Shown piece by piece: positions 16,355 to 25,356 of a stretch of 64,000 nt of DNA. Location: contig JBEBJQ010000002.1 of the NCBI GenBank assembly GCA_040079795.1, positions 62,001 to 126,000 on the forward strand, written 5' to 3'. Source of the stretch: SXIZ01 sp040079795 (GTDB taxonomy: Bacteria; Pseudomonadota; Gammaproteobacteria; Methylococcales; Methylomonadaceae). The translations under genes and the position numbers were made by a program. The notes beneath the pieces were generated by a model. That model searched no databases. It saw nothing but the letters and a program-made list of their open reading frames with translations, and was not told where the DNA came from. Within the stretch, counting starts at the first letter, position 1; each line of letters opens with the position of its first letter.

Positions 16355-16663
16355 ATGAAATTTAAAACCATCTCCATTGTCGACTCTGAAAATCTGATTA
16401 AAGAAACAAAACCAATGATTCTGGATTGTCGGGATCTAAAAGATTATAAAGCAGGCCATCTTGAAGATGCCCTGCATGTGCATGAGGGCTTAAAAGAATC
16501 CCTAGTTAAGCGCGGTGATAAACAACGCAGCTTATTGATATATTGTTATTACGGCCATGCCAGCGAACATCTGGCTGAATTTTTTAGCGATTTTGGTTTT
16601 AAGGATGTTTACAGCCTGGAAGGCGGTTATTCCGGTTGGAAAGAAAAACATCAGGAAGCATGA
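16355..16663 (+). CDS. single-domain rhodanese, RhdN-like
   Basis: The protein has 102 residues forming one rhodanese domain. The first-strand motif ILDCRDLKDYKAGHLEDA and the active-site loop CYYGHAS carry the catalytic cysteine that takes up persulfide sulfur. The closing motif is LEGGYSGW. It is a cytoplasmic sulfurtransferase. Azotobacter has a nif-linked rhodanese gene (rhdN), and the sigma-54 promoter and nafY downstream support a comparable role in sulfur supply for metal clusters. Orthology to RhdN itself is inference. Its TGA overlaps the next gene's start. Confidence 0.85.
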   Translation: MKFKTISIVDSENLIKETKPMILDCRDLKDYKAGHLEDALHVHEGLKESLVKRGDKQRSLLIYCYYGHASEHLAEFFSDFGFKDVYSLEGGYSGWKEKHQEA

Positions 16664-17115
16664 TGAAGCCTGAAATACGGGATTGGTTACAAGAAAACGC
16701 CTTCTCCATCGCCGCGCCCCAATTAAACAACGCTACGGGTGTTTACCCTTTGATTTTAGCCAGTCAACAAGGCCGCAGTGATGTAGTCAATTTTTTGATC
16801 AACCAAGGTGCAGCTCTGGATGTGGCTGACCAGTATGGCAATAACGCATTGTGGGCCGCTTGTTATGCAGACAACCATGACTGTATTGGCGCACTAATCC
16901 AGGCAGGAATCAAAATAAATCATCCAAACGCCGCCTCTGGTGCTACTGCTTTGATATTTGCAGCCTCCAGCGGCAGGGAAGCGGTTGTAGCACAGCTCTT
17001 GGCGGCGGGTGCTGACTCCACCGTAAAAACCCATGATGATTTCACAGCGTTGGATTTAGCCTCCACCAGAAAAATACTTAAACTCTTATCAAAGCTTGTT
17101 AAACCAGGAGATTGA
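16660..17115 (+). CDS. ankyrin-repeat protein in nafY operon
   Basis: The protein has 151 residues starting at ATG 16660 or 16663, with AGGA just upstream. The start overlaps the rhodanese stop. There are at least three ankyrin repeats: YPLILASQQGRSDVVNFLI, NNALWAACYADNHDCIGALI and TALIFAASSGREAVVAQLL. No signal or membrane segment is present, so it should be a cytoplasmic scaffold or adaptor. It is followed one base later by nafY. The tight packing suggests that it works with NafY or nitrogenase assembly proteins, but its partner is not known. Confidence 0.85.
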   Translation: MMKPEIRDWLQENAFSIAAPQLNNATGVYPLILASQQGRSDVVNFLINQGAALDVADQYGNNALWAACYADNHDCIGALIQAGIKINHPNAASGATALIFAASSGREAVVAQLLAAGADSTVKTHDDFTALDLASTRKILKLLSKLVKPGD

Positions 17116-17116
17116 A

Positions 17117-17830
17117 ATGGAAGCATTACCCCGTGAACTCGCCTTACGCATTGCCCTCGCCTCGCGCATCTTACCGGGTATTGATGTCCCTAGGCTGCTG
17201 GAAATTTTGCACGCCCGTGTTGGCTCGCCCCTGGATGATGAAAAATTAAAATCCATCACAGTCACCAATCTTAAAACCGGCTTAGGCAGCCTGGATGGTG
17301 AAGAAGACGGTGAAGACATCGGCATTGGACTTGCCAACATCAAATTAGCCGTACGTTACCTTTGGGGGGACGAAGCGGAAGATGAAGACCTACCGGAAAT
17401 CCTCCCTTATAAAGACGGTGATCTGCCAGATTCTATTCGCGTTGCGATAGGCTCTAACAGCGGCGTGCTGATCAACGGACATTTTGGTTCCTGCATCCGT
17501 TTTCTGGTCTATCAGTTATCGGCAACCGATTATCGGCTGGTTGACATCCGCTCGACCATTGAAGCCGATAGCGCCGAGGACAGGAACCTGTTTCGCGCCA
17601 ATTTAATCAAAGATTGTCACGTTATGTTCGTGCAATCCATCGGGGGACCTGCAGCGGCTAAAGTGATACGCGCCGACATCTACCCGATCAAGATCCCTGA
17701 TGTTACTGAAGCGGTAGATCAGTTAAAAGAATTTCAAAAAGTATTTGCTGCGCCCCCCCCGTGGTTTGCCAAAGCCTTAGGGCGTTCGGCGGAGGAGAGT
17801 GTCAGGTTTACGCATGATGAAGGTTGTTGA
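17117..17830 (+). CDS. nafY: NafY-like FeMo-cofactor-binding protein
   Basis: The protein has 237 residues from ATG 17117, after CCAGGAG with six bases of spacing. The N-terminal helical domain (1-100) resembles the NafY domain that binds apo-dinitrogenase. The C-terminal domain has the NifX/NifY fold with the motif NGHFGSC. His122 matches the FeMo-co-binding histidine (His121) of Azotobacter NafY. It then continues GGPAAAKVIRADIYPIK, a typical NifX-family segment. NafY carries FeMo-cofactor to apo-NifDK. It closes the rhodanese-ankyrin operon. NifY is a close alternative name, but the two-domain length favours NafY. Confidence 0.9.
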   Translation: MEALPRELALRIALASRILPGIDVPRLLEILHARVGSPLDDEKLKSITVTNLKTGLGSLDGEEDGEDIGIGLANIKLAVRYLWGDEAEDEDLPEILPYKDGDLPDSIRVAIGSNSGVLINGHFGSCIRFLVYQLSATDYRLVDIRSTIEADSAEDRNLFRANLIKDCHVMFVQSIGGPAAAKVIRADIYPIKIPDVTEAVDQLKEFQKVFAAPPPWFAKALGRSAEESVRFTHDEGC

Positions 17831-17855
17831 ATAAGCTCTACACAAAAGCTTAATA

Positions 17856-17877
17856 GCTCTCTCCCACTGGAGAGGGC
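17856..17877 (+). terminator. hairpin after nafY
   Basis: GCTCTCTCC (17856-17864) pairs with GGAGAGGGC (17869-17877) with one G-U pair and a 4-base loop. The T tract is weak, so it may act as an mRNA 3' end stabiliser or a weak terminator. Confidence 0.55.
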
Positions 17878-17935
17878 TTAAATCTGCATAATAAATAGCT
17901 AACCCCGAATTTTTTTAATATCGATTCAAAACCAT

Positions 17936-17969
17936 TTGACAAGCTATCAACAATACCGATATAGTATTG
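17936..17969 (+). promoter_or_regulatory. sigma-70 promoter with overlapping inverted repeat
   Basis: TTGACA (17936-17941), an 18-base spacer and TATAGT (17960-17965) form a good vegetative promoter. CAATAC (17951-17956) and GTATTG (17964-17969) form an inverted repeat over the -10, a likely repressor site. The promoter faces the small gene at 18097. Confidence 0.6.
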
Positions 17970-18096
17970 ATACGCTATTGAATGACTGTAATTCACTTAC
18001 CGAGTCCAGTCCTTCAGTTTTTTGGAAACCATTAACCCAAGATTAAATAATTTCACGATTGACTAAGCTTTAGCTATAACAAGAGGAAGACCCTAT

Positions 18097-18285
18097 ATGA
18101 ATAAATTAACAGAAGAAGATATCAAACATGATAAATTTTGGCTAATTATTGGCGCGATTATGCTTACGTTAGTCACCTTAACCCTAGTAGCCAAACATAA
18201 CGAAGAAGCCAAATATTCGCCCATAAAAACTGTACAAGGTCAGGAAACTTCGAAGATGAATGCTCGGGTAATGACTAATAATTGA
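18097..18285 (+). CDS. 62-residue single-span membrane protein
   Basis: ATG 18097 is preceded by AGAGGAAG. The N-terminus is charged (MNKLTEEDIKHDK), residues 14-32 form one membrane span (FWLIIGAIMLTLVTLTLVA), and a polar tail of 30 residues follows. I do not recognise the family. Promoter elements and a possible operator lie about 130 bases upstream. It is probably monocistronic. Confidence 0.6.
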   Translation: MNKLTEEDIKHDKFWLIIGAIMLTLVTLTLVAKHNEEAKYSPIKTVQGQETSKMNARVMTNN

Positions 18286-18625
18286 TTAACAAGGGCTTAT
18301 TGGGGTTATGTATAACCTGTATGCACGATTGATACTTAGGTGAAAATAGACAGCCGTTAAGTTTATTAAATTCTACTGAAGACGACCAGTTCATCGTAGG
18401 CTGCGGTCTTGGGAAAAATGCTTTAGAGAGTTATCAGGGAATGTTAGCTAATAAACGCTATTCGACAATCGCAACCGTTAAAGAATTACGATAAAAATTT
18501 TAAAATTCAAACACTTCTATAGAAACCAGGGATAAGTTCACGATTATTGCTGATTTGCGGGACGGAAATTACCCCTCGCCGCCCTTTAGCTGTATTTAAA
18601 ATCAACTTCCTCAGCACCTTCTTCC
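18286..18625. other. gap with a possible gene relic
   Basis: A 54-codon plus-strand frame without a start (from about 18333 to TAA at 18492-18494) reads like protein (FIVGCGLGKNALESYQGML) but matches no family I know. It may be the tail of a lost gene. The rest is AT-rich and featureless. Confidence 0.3.
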
Positions 18626-19927
18626 TTAACTCCGAGTCGCAATCGGCTTTACATCCCGTTGTGCAGGCCCGGTATAAAGCTGCCTGGGGCGACCTATTTT
18701 TTGGTCGGGATCAGCAATCATTTCATCCCATTGGGCAATCCAGCCAATGGATCTCGCCATCGCAAAAATAGCCGTGAACATGGAGGAAGGAATGCCTAAC
18801 GCCCGTAACACGATACCGGAGTAAAAATCGACATTAGGATAAAGCTTTTTGGTAATGAAGTAGTCATCTTCCAGGGCTATACGTTCCAATTCCATGGCGA
18901 GTTTAAACAATGGATCGTCGTGCAAACCTAATTCATTCAATACCTCATGGCAGGTTTCCCGCATCAGTTTTGCGCGCGGGTCATAGTTTTTATACACCCG
19001 GTGTCCAAAGCCCATGAGCCTAAATGGGTCATTTTTATCTTTGGCTTTGGCAATATAAAACCCTATCTGCGCAATATCGCCAATTTCTTCGAGCATTTTT
19101 AAAACCGCTTCGTTAGCGCCGCCATGCGCAGCACCCCATAAACAGGCAATACCTGCGGTTACACAAGCGTAGGGATTTGCACCGCTGGAACCGGCCAAGC
19201 GTACGGTTGAGGTTGAAGCATTTTGTTCGTGGTCAGCATGCAGCACCAGAATTCTATCCAAGGCCCTTACCAACACGGGGTTAGGATGATAAACATCGCA
19301 AGGTGAACCCAACAGCATGTACATGAAATTTTCAACATACCCCAATTTATTTTGAGGATACATAAACGGCATACCGATGCTGTATTTATAGCACATCGCT
19401 ACAATGGTCGGCATTTTTGCAATTAACCGGATTGCACAAATATTCCGGTGATCGGCACGCTTTATGTCAATGGCATCATGGTAAAAAGCCGATAACGCCC
19501 CCACGACCCCGACCATAATGGCCATAGGATGTGCATCGCGGCGAAACCCTTTATAGAAATTGGTCAGTTGGTCATGCACCATCGAATGCTCGGTGGTACT
19601 TTTAATCAGGTCTTTTAACTCTTTAGCATTGGGCAACTCTGCGTGCATTAACAAATAACACACTTCCAAAAAATCGCATTTTTCCGCCAATTGTTCAATG
19701 GGATAACCGCGATACAAAAGTATGCCAGCATCCCCATCAATATAGGTAATCGACGATGAACAGCTTGCCGTAGAAGTAAAACCGGGGTCATAGGTAAATA
19801 AGCCAGTTGTTGAATATAAAGACCGAATGTCGATAACATCAGGCCCCAATGAACCACTTAAAACCGGTAACTCGAATGAGGCCTGAGTTTCTGGGTTGAT
19901 AAACTGCATAGAAGTTGGCTTGTTCAT
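18626..19927 (-). CDS. gltA: citrate synthase
   Basis: The protein has 433 residues, the usual length for the hexameric type II enzyme. It condenses acetyl-CoA and oxaloacetate in the cytoplasm. The active-site histidines lie in WGAAHGGANEA and GFGHRVYKNYDPRA, and the catalytic aspartate lies in the C-terminal KKLYPNVDFYSGIV segment. The N-terminal beta domain is of the gammaproteobacterial kind. The start is ATG 19927. There is no operon partner, and the nearest minus-strand gene upstream is ispH, 318 bases away. Confidence 0.96.
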   Translation of the reverse strand: MNKPTSMQFINPETQASFELPVLSGSLGPDVIDIRSLYSTTGLFTYDPGFTSTASCSSSITYIDGDAGILLYRGYPIEQLAEKCDFLEVCYLLMHAELPNAKELKDLIKSTTEHSMVHDQLTNFYKGFRRDAHPMAIMVGVVGALSAFYHDAIDIKRADHRNICAIRLIAKMPTIVAMCYKYSIGMPFMYPQNKLGYVENFMYMLLGSPCDVYHPNPVLVRALDRILVLHADHEQNASTSTVRLAGSSGANPYACVTAGIACLWGAAHGGANEAVLKMLEEIGDIAQIGFYIAKAKDKNDPFRLMGFGHRVYKNYDPRAKLMRETCHEVLNELGLHDDPLFKLAMELERIALEDDYFITKKLYPNVDFYSGIVLRALGIPSSMFTAIFAMARSIGWIAQWDEMIADPDQKIGRPRQLYTGPAQRDVKPIATRS

Positions 19928-20245
19928 GGTAATTGGCTCGGTTATGTCGCACGAAATATGCTAATTTAAGCATTTCGAACTTAGTGAGATTTTACGCAAA
20001 TGAAATATACGCGATCAGTCTAACAAGAAACTGGCAAATTAAAACCATCATAGCAGTATTTCTGTTCTGCCTAAAATAGCCAATTGATTGGATACAAAAA
20101 AACCTAACGGTATATCTAAGCTATATATCCCAAAACAACTATTCGATTATTAAATTAACCACTACAAAATCAATACATTATAAGCTCGCTATAATACTTT
20201 TAAAGTGTTACGGCCAGGTTATTTTTAAGCTATTCTCTAAAGCAC
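19928..20245. other. 318-base gap upstream of gltA
   Basis: AT-rich sequence that must hold the gltA promoter and the ispH 3' end. No hairpin with a U tract, tRNA or small frame of interest was seen. Confidence 0.4.
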
Positions 20246-21196
20246 TCAGGCGTTACAATGTTTAACCAACTCCCTCGGTAATGAAAATACCACCTTCTCT
20301 TCAATACCTTTATGCTCAGTCGCAGTAGTACCACCCCATTCTTTCAACTGCCCAATTACTTCCTGCACCAAAACCTCAGGTGCCGAGGCACCCGCTGTCA
20401 CGCCGATCACGCCAACACCATCAAACCATTCCCGTTGCATGTCGTTGGCAGTGTCGATTAGATAGGAAGGCTTACCCAATTGCACCGCTATTTCACGCAA
20501 GCGGTTAGAATTAGAACTGTTAGGGGAGCCAACCACTAAAATAATGTCGCTAATTTTAGCCAAATCATGCACCGCATCCTGGCGATTTTGGGTGGCATAA
20601 CAAATATCATCTTTTTTCTGGTCTTGAATACCGGTAAAGCGCGCATGTAACGCATCAACCATGATTTTGGTATCACTCATGGACAACGTGGTTTGGGTAA
20701 CATACGCCAAATTATCCGGATTATTAACCACTAACTTAGTAACATCCGCAGGTGTTTCAACCAAATAAATAGCACCATTTTTAGTGCTTTTTTCATATTG
20801 CCCCATAGTGCCTTCCACTTCAGGATGACCTGCATGCCCAATCAAGATCACTTCCCGATCCGCTTTCGCATGTTTAGCGACTTGGATATGCACTTTAGTC
20901 ACTAAAGGACAAGTTGCATCAAAAACCGTGAGTTTGCGTTGTTTGGCTTCCGCCTGCACTTTTTTGGAAACCCCGTGCGCACTAAAAATTAGCGTAGAAC
21001 CAACCGGTACATCACTTAAATCTTCAATAAAAATCGCACCTTTTTCCCGGAGCCCTTCCACTACGGTGCGGTTATGCACCACTTCATGACGGACATAGAT
21101 AGGCGCGCCAAAAGCTTCTAAGGCTTTTTCGACAATTTCAATGGCACGGTCTACACCGGCACAGAATCCACGGGGATTAGCGAGTACAATTTGCAT
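20246..21196 (-). CDS. ispH: 4-hydroxy-3-methylbut-2-enyl diphosphate reductase
   Basis: The protein has 316 residues, full length for IspH/LytB. It catalyses the last step of the MEP isoprenoid pathway, giving IPP and DMAPP, with a 4Fe-4S cluster held by three cysteines: GFCAGVDRAIE (12), FDATCPLVTKVH (about 96) and DDICYATQNRQ (about 199). The substrate-binding segment GSPNSSNSNRL is intact. It is a stand-alone gene on the minus strand. Confidence 0.97.
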   Translation of the reverse strand: MQIVLANPRGFCAGVDRAIEIVEKALEAFGAPIYVRHEVVHNRTVVEGLREKGAIFIEDLSDVPVGSTLIFSAHGVSKKVQAEAKQRKLTVFDATCPLVTKVHIQVAKHAKADREVILIGHAGHPEVEGTMGQYEKSTKNGAIYLVETPADVTKLVVNNPDNLAYVTQTTLSMSDTKIMVDALHARFTGIQDQKKDDICYATQNRQDAVHDLAKISDIILVVGSPNSSNSNRLREIAVQLGKPSYLIDTANDMQREWFDGVGVIGVTAGASAPEVLVQEVIGQLKEWGGTTATEHKGIEEKVVFSLPRELVKHCNA

Positions 21197-21364
21197 ATCT
21201 TGAGTTGTTTAGTAGGTAAAATAATGGTTATTCTAGCGCAATTTTGGTTAAGTTACGATTATTCCCTGCGCCCCTCTAAAGGGATATGTCCATTTGACCA
21301 ATCAGAGTACCGATAGTAATTCTTTTTCCTGCTACAAATGCACATAGTGCTTTACAGGCATTTT

Positions 21365-22711
21365 TTAAATATATCTCGCCAACAAACCGTTACTATGCGA
21401 CATCGCTGGCAAGGGTATTTTGACCTGATAGCCGCCGCCGGACGCCTCATGCATAGCCTGTCCGTATTTATCCCGCATGTTTTCAACGACAATATTCTGA
21501 TTGCCTTCAGGCAAAATCAACTCTAGCTTATCACCGACTGAAAACTTATTTTTAACATCAATTTCAGCCAATCCGGTTGCAGAGTCATAATGTTTAATTT
21601 CACCACAAAATTGTTGCTGATGGCTTTTAGAATAGCCGCTGAGATAATTTTGATGCTCATGGGTATGATGACGCTGGTAAAAACCGTCGGTATAGCCACG
21701 ATTGGCGAGATTTTCCAAAACCCCTAAAAGTTCCGGCTGAAATGCCCTGCCCGCCAAAGCGTCATCAATCGCCTGCCGATAGGTTTGCGCAGTTCGGGCA
21801 ACGTAATAATGTGATTTAGTACGGCCCTCAATTTTAAGGCTATCCACCCCAATTTCAACCAAACGCTGCACATGTTCAATCGCGCGCAGATCCTTGGAAT
21901 TCATGATATAAGTACCGTTTTCATCCTCCATTACTGGTAATAACTCGCCCTTGCGCCCTTCTTCTTCCAAAAAGTAAATATTATCTGCTAAAGGGTGCCG
22001 TTCCGCGCCGCCGCAACTGGCATTGCTAATATCACGCATAGATAATACCTCGTTATTTTCAGCGGGCAACCAATCACCTTCCGCGTTTTCTTGCGCGGGT
22101 TGCGCATCATATTTCCAGCGGCAAGAATTGGTACAAGTACCCTGATTAGGATCCCGGTGATTAAAGTAGCCGGATAACAAACAACGCCCCGAATAGGCAA
22201 TACACAATGCACCATGAACAAATACTTCTAATTCAATATCCGGGCAGCGCTGGCGAATCTCGGCGATTTCCTCCAGTGACAATTCGCGGGATAAAATAAT
22301 GCGGGTCAACCCTAAGTTTTGCCAAAACTTAACTGTTGCATAATTAACAGTGTTAGCCTGGACCGACAAATGTACCGGCATGTCCGGCCAATTTTCACGT
22401 ACCAGCATAATCAAGCCGGGATCAGCCATAATCAGTGCATCTGGCTGCATCGCAATAATCCGGGCAATATCCGCCATAAAAGTTTTGACCTTAGCGTTAT
22501 GGGGGATAACATTAGTCGCTAAAAAAAACTTTTTACCCTGCTGGTGGGCTTCCGCAATACCTTTAGCGAGGTTAGCGGCCTGAAAATCGTTGTTCCGTAC
22601 CCGTAAGCTATAGCGCGGTTGACCCGCATAAACCGCGTCAGCACCATACGCGAAGGCATAGCGCATGTTTTTTAAAGTTCCAGCGGGTGATAGTAACTCA
22701 ACTTGCTTCAT
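21365..22711 (-). CDS. trhP: TrhP/YegQ, tRNA U34 hydroxylation protein (U32 family)
   Basis: The protein has 448 residues, close to E. coli YegQ. The N-terminus MKQVELLSPAGTLKNMRYAF and the motif VFVHGALCIAYSGRCLLSGY are diagnostic for U32 proteins. Cysteines in the second motif and in GTCTNSCRWKY probably hold a 4Fe-4S cluster. TrhP is needed for prephenate-dependent 5-hydroxylation of uridine 34 in tRNAs. The family is annotated as peptidase U32, but proteolysis is not its known role here. No neighbours share the pathway. Confidence 0.92.
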   Translation of the reverse strand: MKQVELLSPAGTLKNMRYAFAYGADAVYAGQPRYSLRVRNNDFQAANLAKGIAEAHQQGKKFFLATNVIPHNAKVKTFMADIARIIAMQPDALIMADPGLIMLVRENWPDMPVHLSVQANTVNYATVKFWQNLGLTRIILSRELSLEEIAEIRQRCPDIELEVFVHGALCIAYSGRCLLSGYFNHRDPNQGTCTNSCRWKYDAQPAQENAEGDWLPAENNEVLSMRDISNASCGGAERHPLADNIYFLEEEGRKGELLPVMEDENGTYIMNSKDLRAIEHVQRLVEIGVDSLKIEGRTKSHYYVARTAQTYRQAIDDALAGRAFQPELLGVLENLANRGYTDGFYQRHHTHEHQNYLSGYSKSHQQQFCGEIKHYDSATGLAEIDVKNKFSVGDKLELILPEGNQNIVVENMRDKYGQAMHEASGGGYQVKIPLPAMSHSNGLLARYI

Positions 22712-23156
22712 GTCATTTAGTCAATAGTTTGTTTTTAAAATAGCGGTTGCCATCCGTTCGCCCGGCAAATATTTCTTCTACGTCCTGACAAGAAACGCCA
22801 GTCTAACGTAAAAATACTGCTTATAAAATGACATGTTGGGAAATTAGACGCAATTGAAACTGAACATAGTTCAATCACAACATCCGAGAATTTTAACTCA
22901 GGCTGACAAACTTTGCGATAAAACCGGAAATTTATAAATATCAGTTTTACAGGTTTTTGACTGTTTTTAGTGCAGTTCTCGCCGTATTTTTCACAAATGG
23001 CGAAAATATTAAGATATGGATTTCTTTTGCCTCAGAAATTCAACTTTTATGACAATAATAAATTACTTTCGGACTTATTTCCCGGCACCTAACCCCCTTC
23101 CAGTAGGAGGGGGTTAGGTGAAGCTGTAACCTAAGCTTATAGATAGAACGCTATTT
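22712..23156. other. 445-base gap with a long hairpin
   Basis: Noncoding apart from the hairpin at 23086-23120. It holds the trhP promoter region and the 3' flank of the CSLREA protein gene. Confidence 0.45.
23086..23120 (-). terminator. strong hairpin downstream of CSLREA protein gene
   Basis: CACCTAACCCCCT and AGGGGGTTAGGTG-like arms form a stem of about 15 base pairs with one unpaired base. It lies 37 bases after the stop of the minus-strand gene. There is no U tract, so it may be a terminator-like mRNA end or a dispersed repeat. Confidence 0.5.
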
Positions 23157-25022
23157 TTACGGAATACCGGTTTTAGCCTCACAGTTGGTTGAGGTATCTG
23201 TACCTGCACCGCCGTTGCAAGTATCCGTTCCGAGACCACCATTTAGGCTATCGTTACCGCTTTCGCCATTCAATACATCAAGACCATCTCCACCGCAAAT
23301 GACATCGTTGTCACTACCACCACTGATAGTGTCGTTGCCGCCTAAACCGTGAATAATATCCCGTTTTTGGGTGCCTTTGATGCTATCAGGACCGGGTGTG
23401 CCGACTATGGTAGGCTTTAAGCCATTGCAAAGCAGTGCTTGAACAGTAGTCGTCTGGATTGAGCTGTTATTTGCTTGTTGATTATCGAGTTGGGCGCCGC
23501 TTACCTTGGCTTGATTAGTCAGTGTACCCGCAACAGCCGGGATGCCTTTGACAATAACAGTAGCACTTACCGATTGAGTGGGAAGATCCACAGCAAGACT
23601 ACCAAGGTTACAAGTAATCACACCGCTTGTGGGCAAACCGCAACTGCCTTGGGAAGGGGTTACCGAAATGAAGTTCAAACCTGAGGCAGGCAGGGTATCC
23701 GTAACTTTTACATCAGTCGCATTAGCAGAACCATTGTTAGTCACAATGATCGTCCAAGTAATAATACCATCAAACGCCATAACCGGGTTAGGCACTGCGG
23801 TTGCTGTAACCGCCAGATCTGCTGAGCTTTCCGCCTCGAAAGCACCAATATCACAACCCGCACCTTGCGAACGGGCAACCCCGCGTTGGTCAGTGATAGG
23901 GCAATTTGCAGCTGCTGCGGTATTAAGCGCGGGACTGCCGGGAAGTAGCGCGAAAGTTTGGGTCGGGCCGCCGTTGTTGGCTAGAATGGTATTAAGCACA
24001 GTAGTTAAATCAGCACCTACAATATTACCGTTGATACCGTTTTGTAACCCGCTTAAAATGCCAACCGAGCTGCCAATCAGGTTGTTATTGCCCTGAGTAA
24101 CGTAACCATTGATGTCGGAAGGAGAAGTCAAATCCGGCAGATTGGCGCGTTTTATTATGTTGTGGTTCCCTGCAATAATACTATTTTCCAGGTTAAGGAA
24201 ATCCGGCTGCAGATTGACCCCACTTAAAGATGAATTGGAAATGCCACCGCCTACATTTATGCTCAATGTACAAATGGAACCTGTGGGACAGGCTGGAGTT
24301 ACGGCGCTATTGCCGACAACAGTTAGGTGGGAGCCCCATATTTTGCCGTGACTATTCAATATTGCACCGCCAAATGATGCGCTATTGTTGGAAAAAGTGC
24401 TATTCGTAATGACAAGATTGCCATTAGGGGCAGTGGCGGTGGTGTCACCATAATTGGCAATGCCGCCTCCGTTACCTGTCGATGTATTGCCGGAAAAAGT
24501 GCATCGGTCGACGGTCAGGTTGCCAAACTGGTTATAGATGCCACCACCACCTCCAATTCCACCGCCGCCAAAGCCGCCCCCAGTTGCGAAGCCGTTCGCC
24601 ACAGTCAAATTCTTCAATGAAAGACTAGCACCTGGATTTACTATAAGCACCCGCACAGTATTGTTGCCGCTCAGAATGACTTTTTTTCCACTTCCATCGA
24701 TGGAAAGTCCTGCAGTATCGCTAATGCTCAGTGCACCCCCAAGTATCAGAGTACCCTCGACACTGAAGGCGATGTTATCTGCACCATTACCTGCTGCGCA
24801 ATCACCACCTGTGGTGTCGCTATTTGTATTGGCGTTAGTAATTGCTTCCCGTAACGTACACTGCGCATCCGCCGATGCCGCAATATCAGTCAGGCTATTA
24901 ACGATTAGATTATTGGCCAAAGCCGACGTTCCGCTCGACGCCCATAACAAAGCCAGCGCGATAGAACTGCCGGGCAGCATGGATAACATGGATAAATTGC
25001 TGGCTTTTTTAAAAATTATCAT
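23157..25022 (-). CDS. secreted CSLREA/beta-helix protein with DUF11 and RTX repeats
   Basis: The protein has 621 residues from ATG 25022 (SD GGAG, seven bases). A signal peptide ends near SALA. Next comes a CSLREA-type start (VNSLTDIAASADAQCTLREA), then a glycine- and asparagine-rich right-handed beta-helix (about 90-390). A DUF11 repeat follows (about 395-530) with TWTIIVTNNGSANATDV, then three to four RTX nonapeptide-like repeats (GGNDTISGG, GGDGLDVLNG). Such proteins are exported adhesins or surface proteins, and RTX repeats bind calcium and often mark type I secretion. The N-terminal Sec signal together with RTX repeats is a mixed picture. The function is unknown. Confidence 0.85.
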   Translation of the reverse strand: MIIFKKASNLSMLSMLPGSSIALALLWASSGTSALANNLIVNSLTDIAASADAQCTLREAITNANTNSDTTGGDCAAGNGADNIAFSVEGTLILGGALSISDTAGLSIDGSGKKVILSGNNTVRVLIVNPGASLSLKNLTVANGFATGGGFGGGGIGGGGGIYNQFGNLTVDRCTFSGNTSTGNGGGIANYGDTTATAPNGNLVITNSTFSNNSASFGGAILNSHGKIWGSHLTVVGNSAVTPACPTGSICTLSINVGGGISNSSLSGVNLQPDFLNLENSIIAGNHNIIKRANLPDLTSPSDINGYVTQGNNNLIGSSVGILSGLQNGINGNIVGADLTTVLNTILANNGGPTQTFALLPGSPALNTAAAANCPITDQRGVARSQGAGCDIGAFEAESSADLAVTATAVPNPVMAFDGIITWTIIVTNNGSANATDVKVTDTLPASGLNFISVTPSQGSCGLPTSGVITCNLGSLAVDLPTQSVSATVIVKGIPAVAGTLTNQAKVSGAQLDNQQANNSSIQTTTVQALLCNGLKPTIVGTPGPDSIKGTQKRDIIHGLGGNDTISGGSDNDVICGGDGLDVLNGESGNDSLNGGLGTDTCNGGAGTDTSTNCEAKTGIP

Positions 25023-25179
25023 GATCAATCTCCACTTTGGTATTTTTATTTTTTGAATTCACATCGTAAGTGAATCTATCATAATTTAACAAAGGTTCAA
25101 TATATAAAATTTAGTTCATTAAGGAGGCAATTAAAATAAACAACCCATTTACACCTAACAGATGCACTGACTCAAATTT

Positions 25180-25345
25180 GATCTGACAGTTACCGCTTAT
25201 CGCTGCACGTACTGGAATCAAGCGCAAAAGTTTTTATCACGCCCCGCCAGAGGCAATCCCACATTTGAAACGTTGTTGGCGCTAATGGATGCAGCAGGAT
25301 TAAAGTTTCCGTGCAACAACAAACAGTTCAACAGAAAAACCGCTT
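25180..25345 (+). pseudogene. decayed HigA-type antitoxin fragment
   Basis: One frame reads AARTGIKRKSFYHA and the next frame reads GNPTFETLLALMDAAGLKF. Joined, they match the C-terminal half of addiction-module antitoxins (ARETGLSR..LY.AL...GNPTF). A frameshift near 25250 separates them, and no start or toxin partner is present. Confidence 0.6.
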
Positions 25346-25356
25346 AATGGCTATGT

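Noticed and set aside
24538..25056. 172-codon proline-rich plus-strand frame
   Set aside because: It is the antisense shadow of the glycine-rich CSLREA protein gene.
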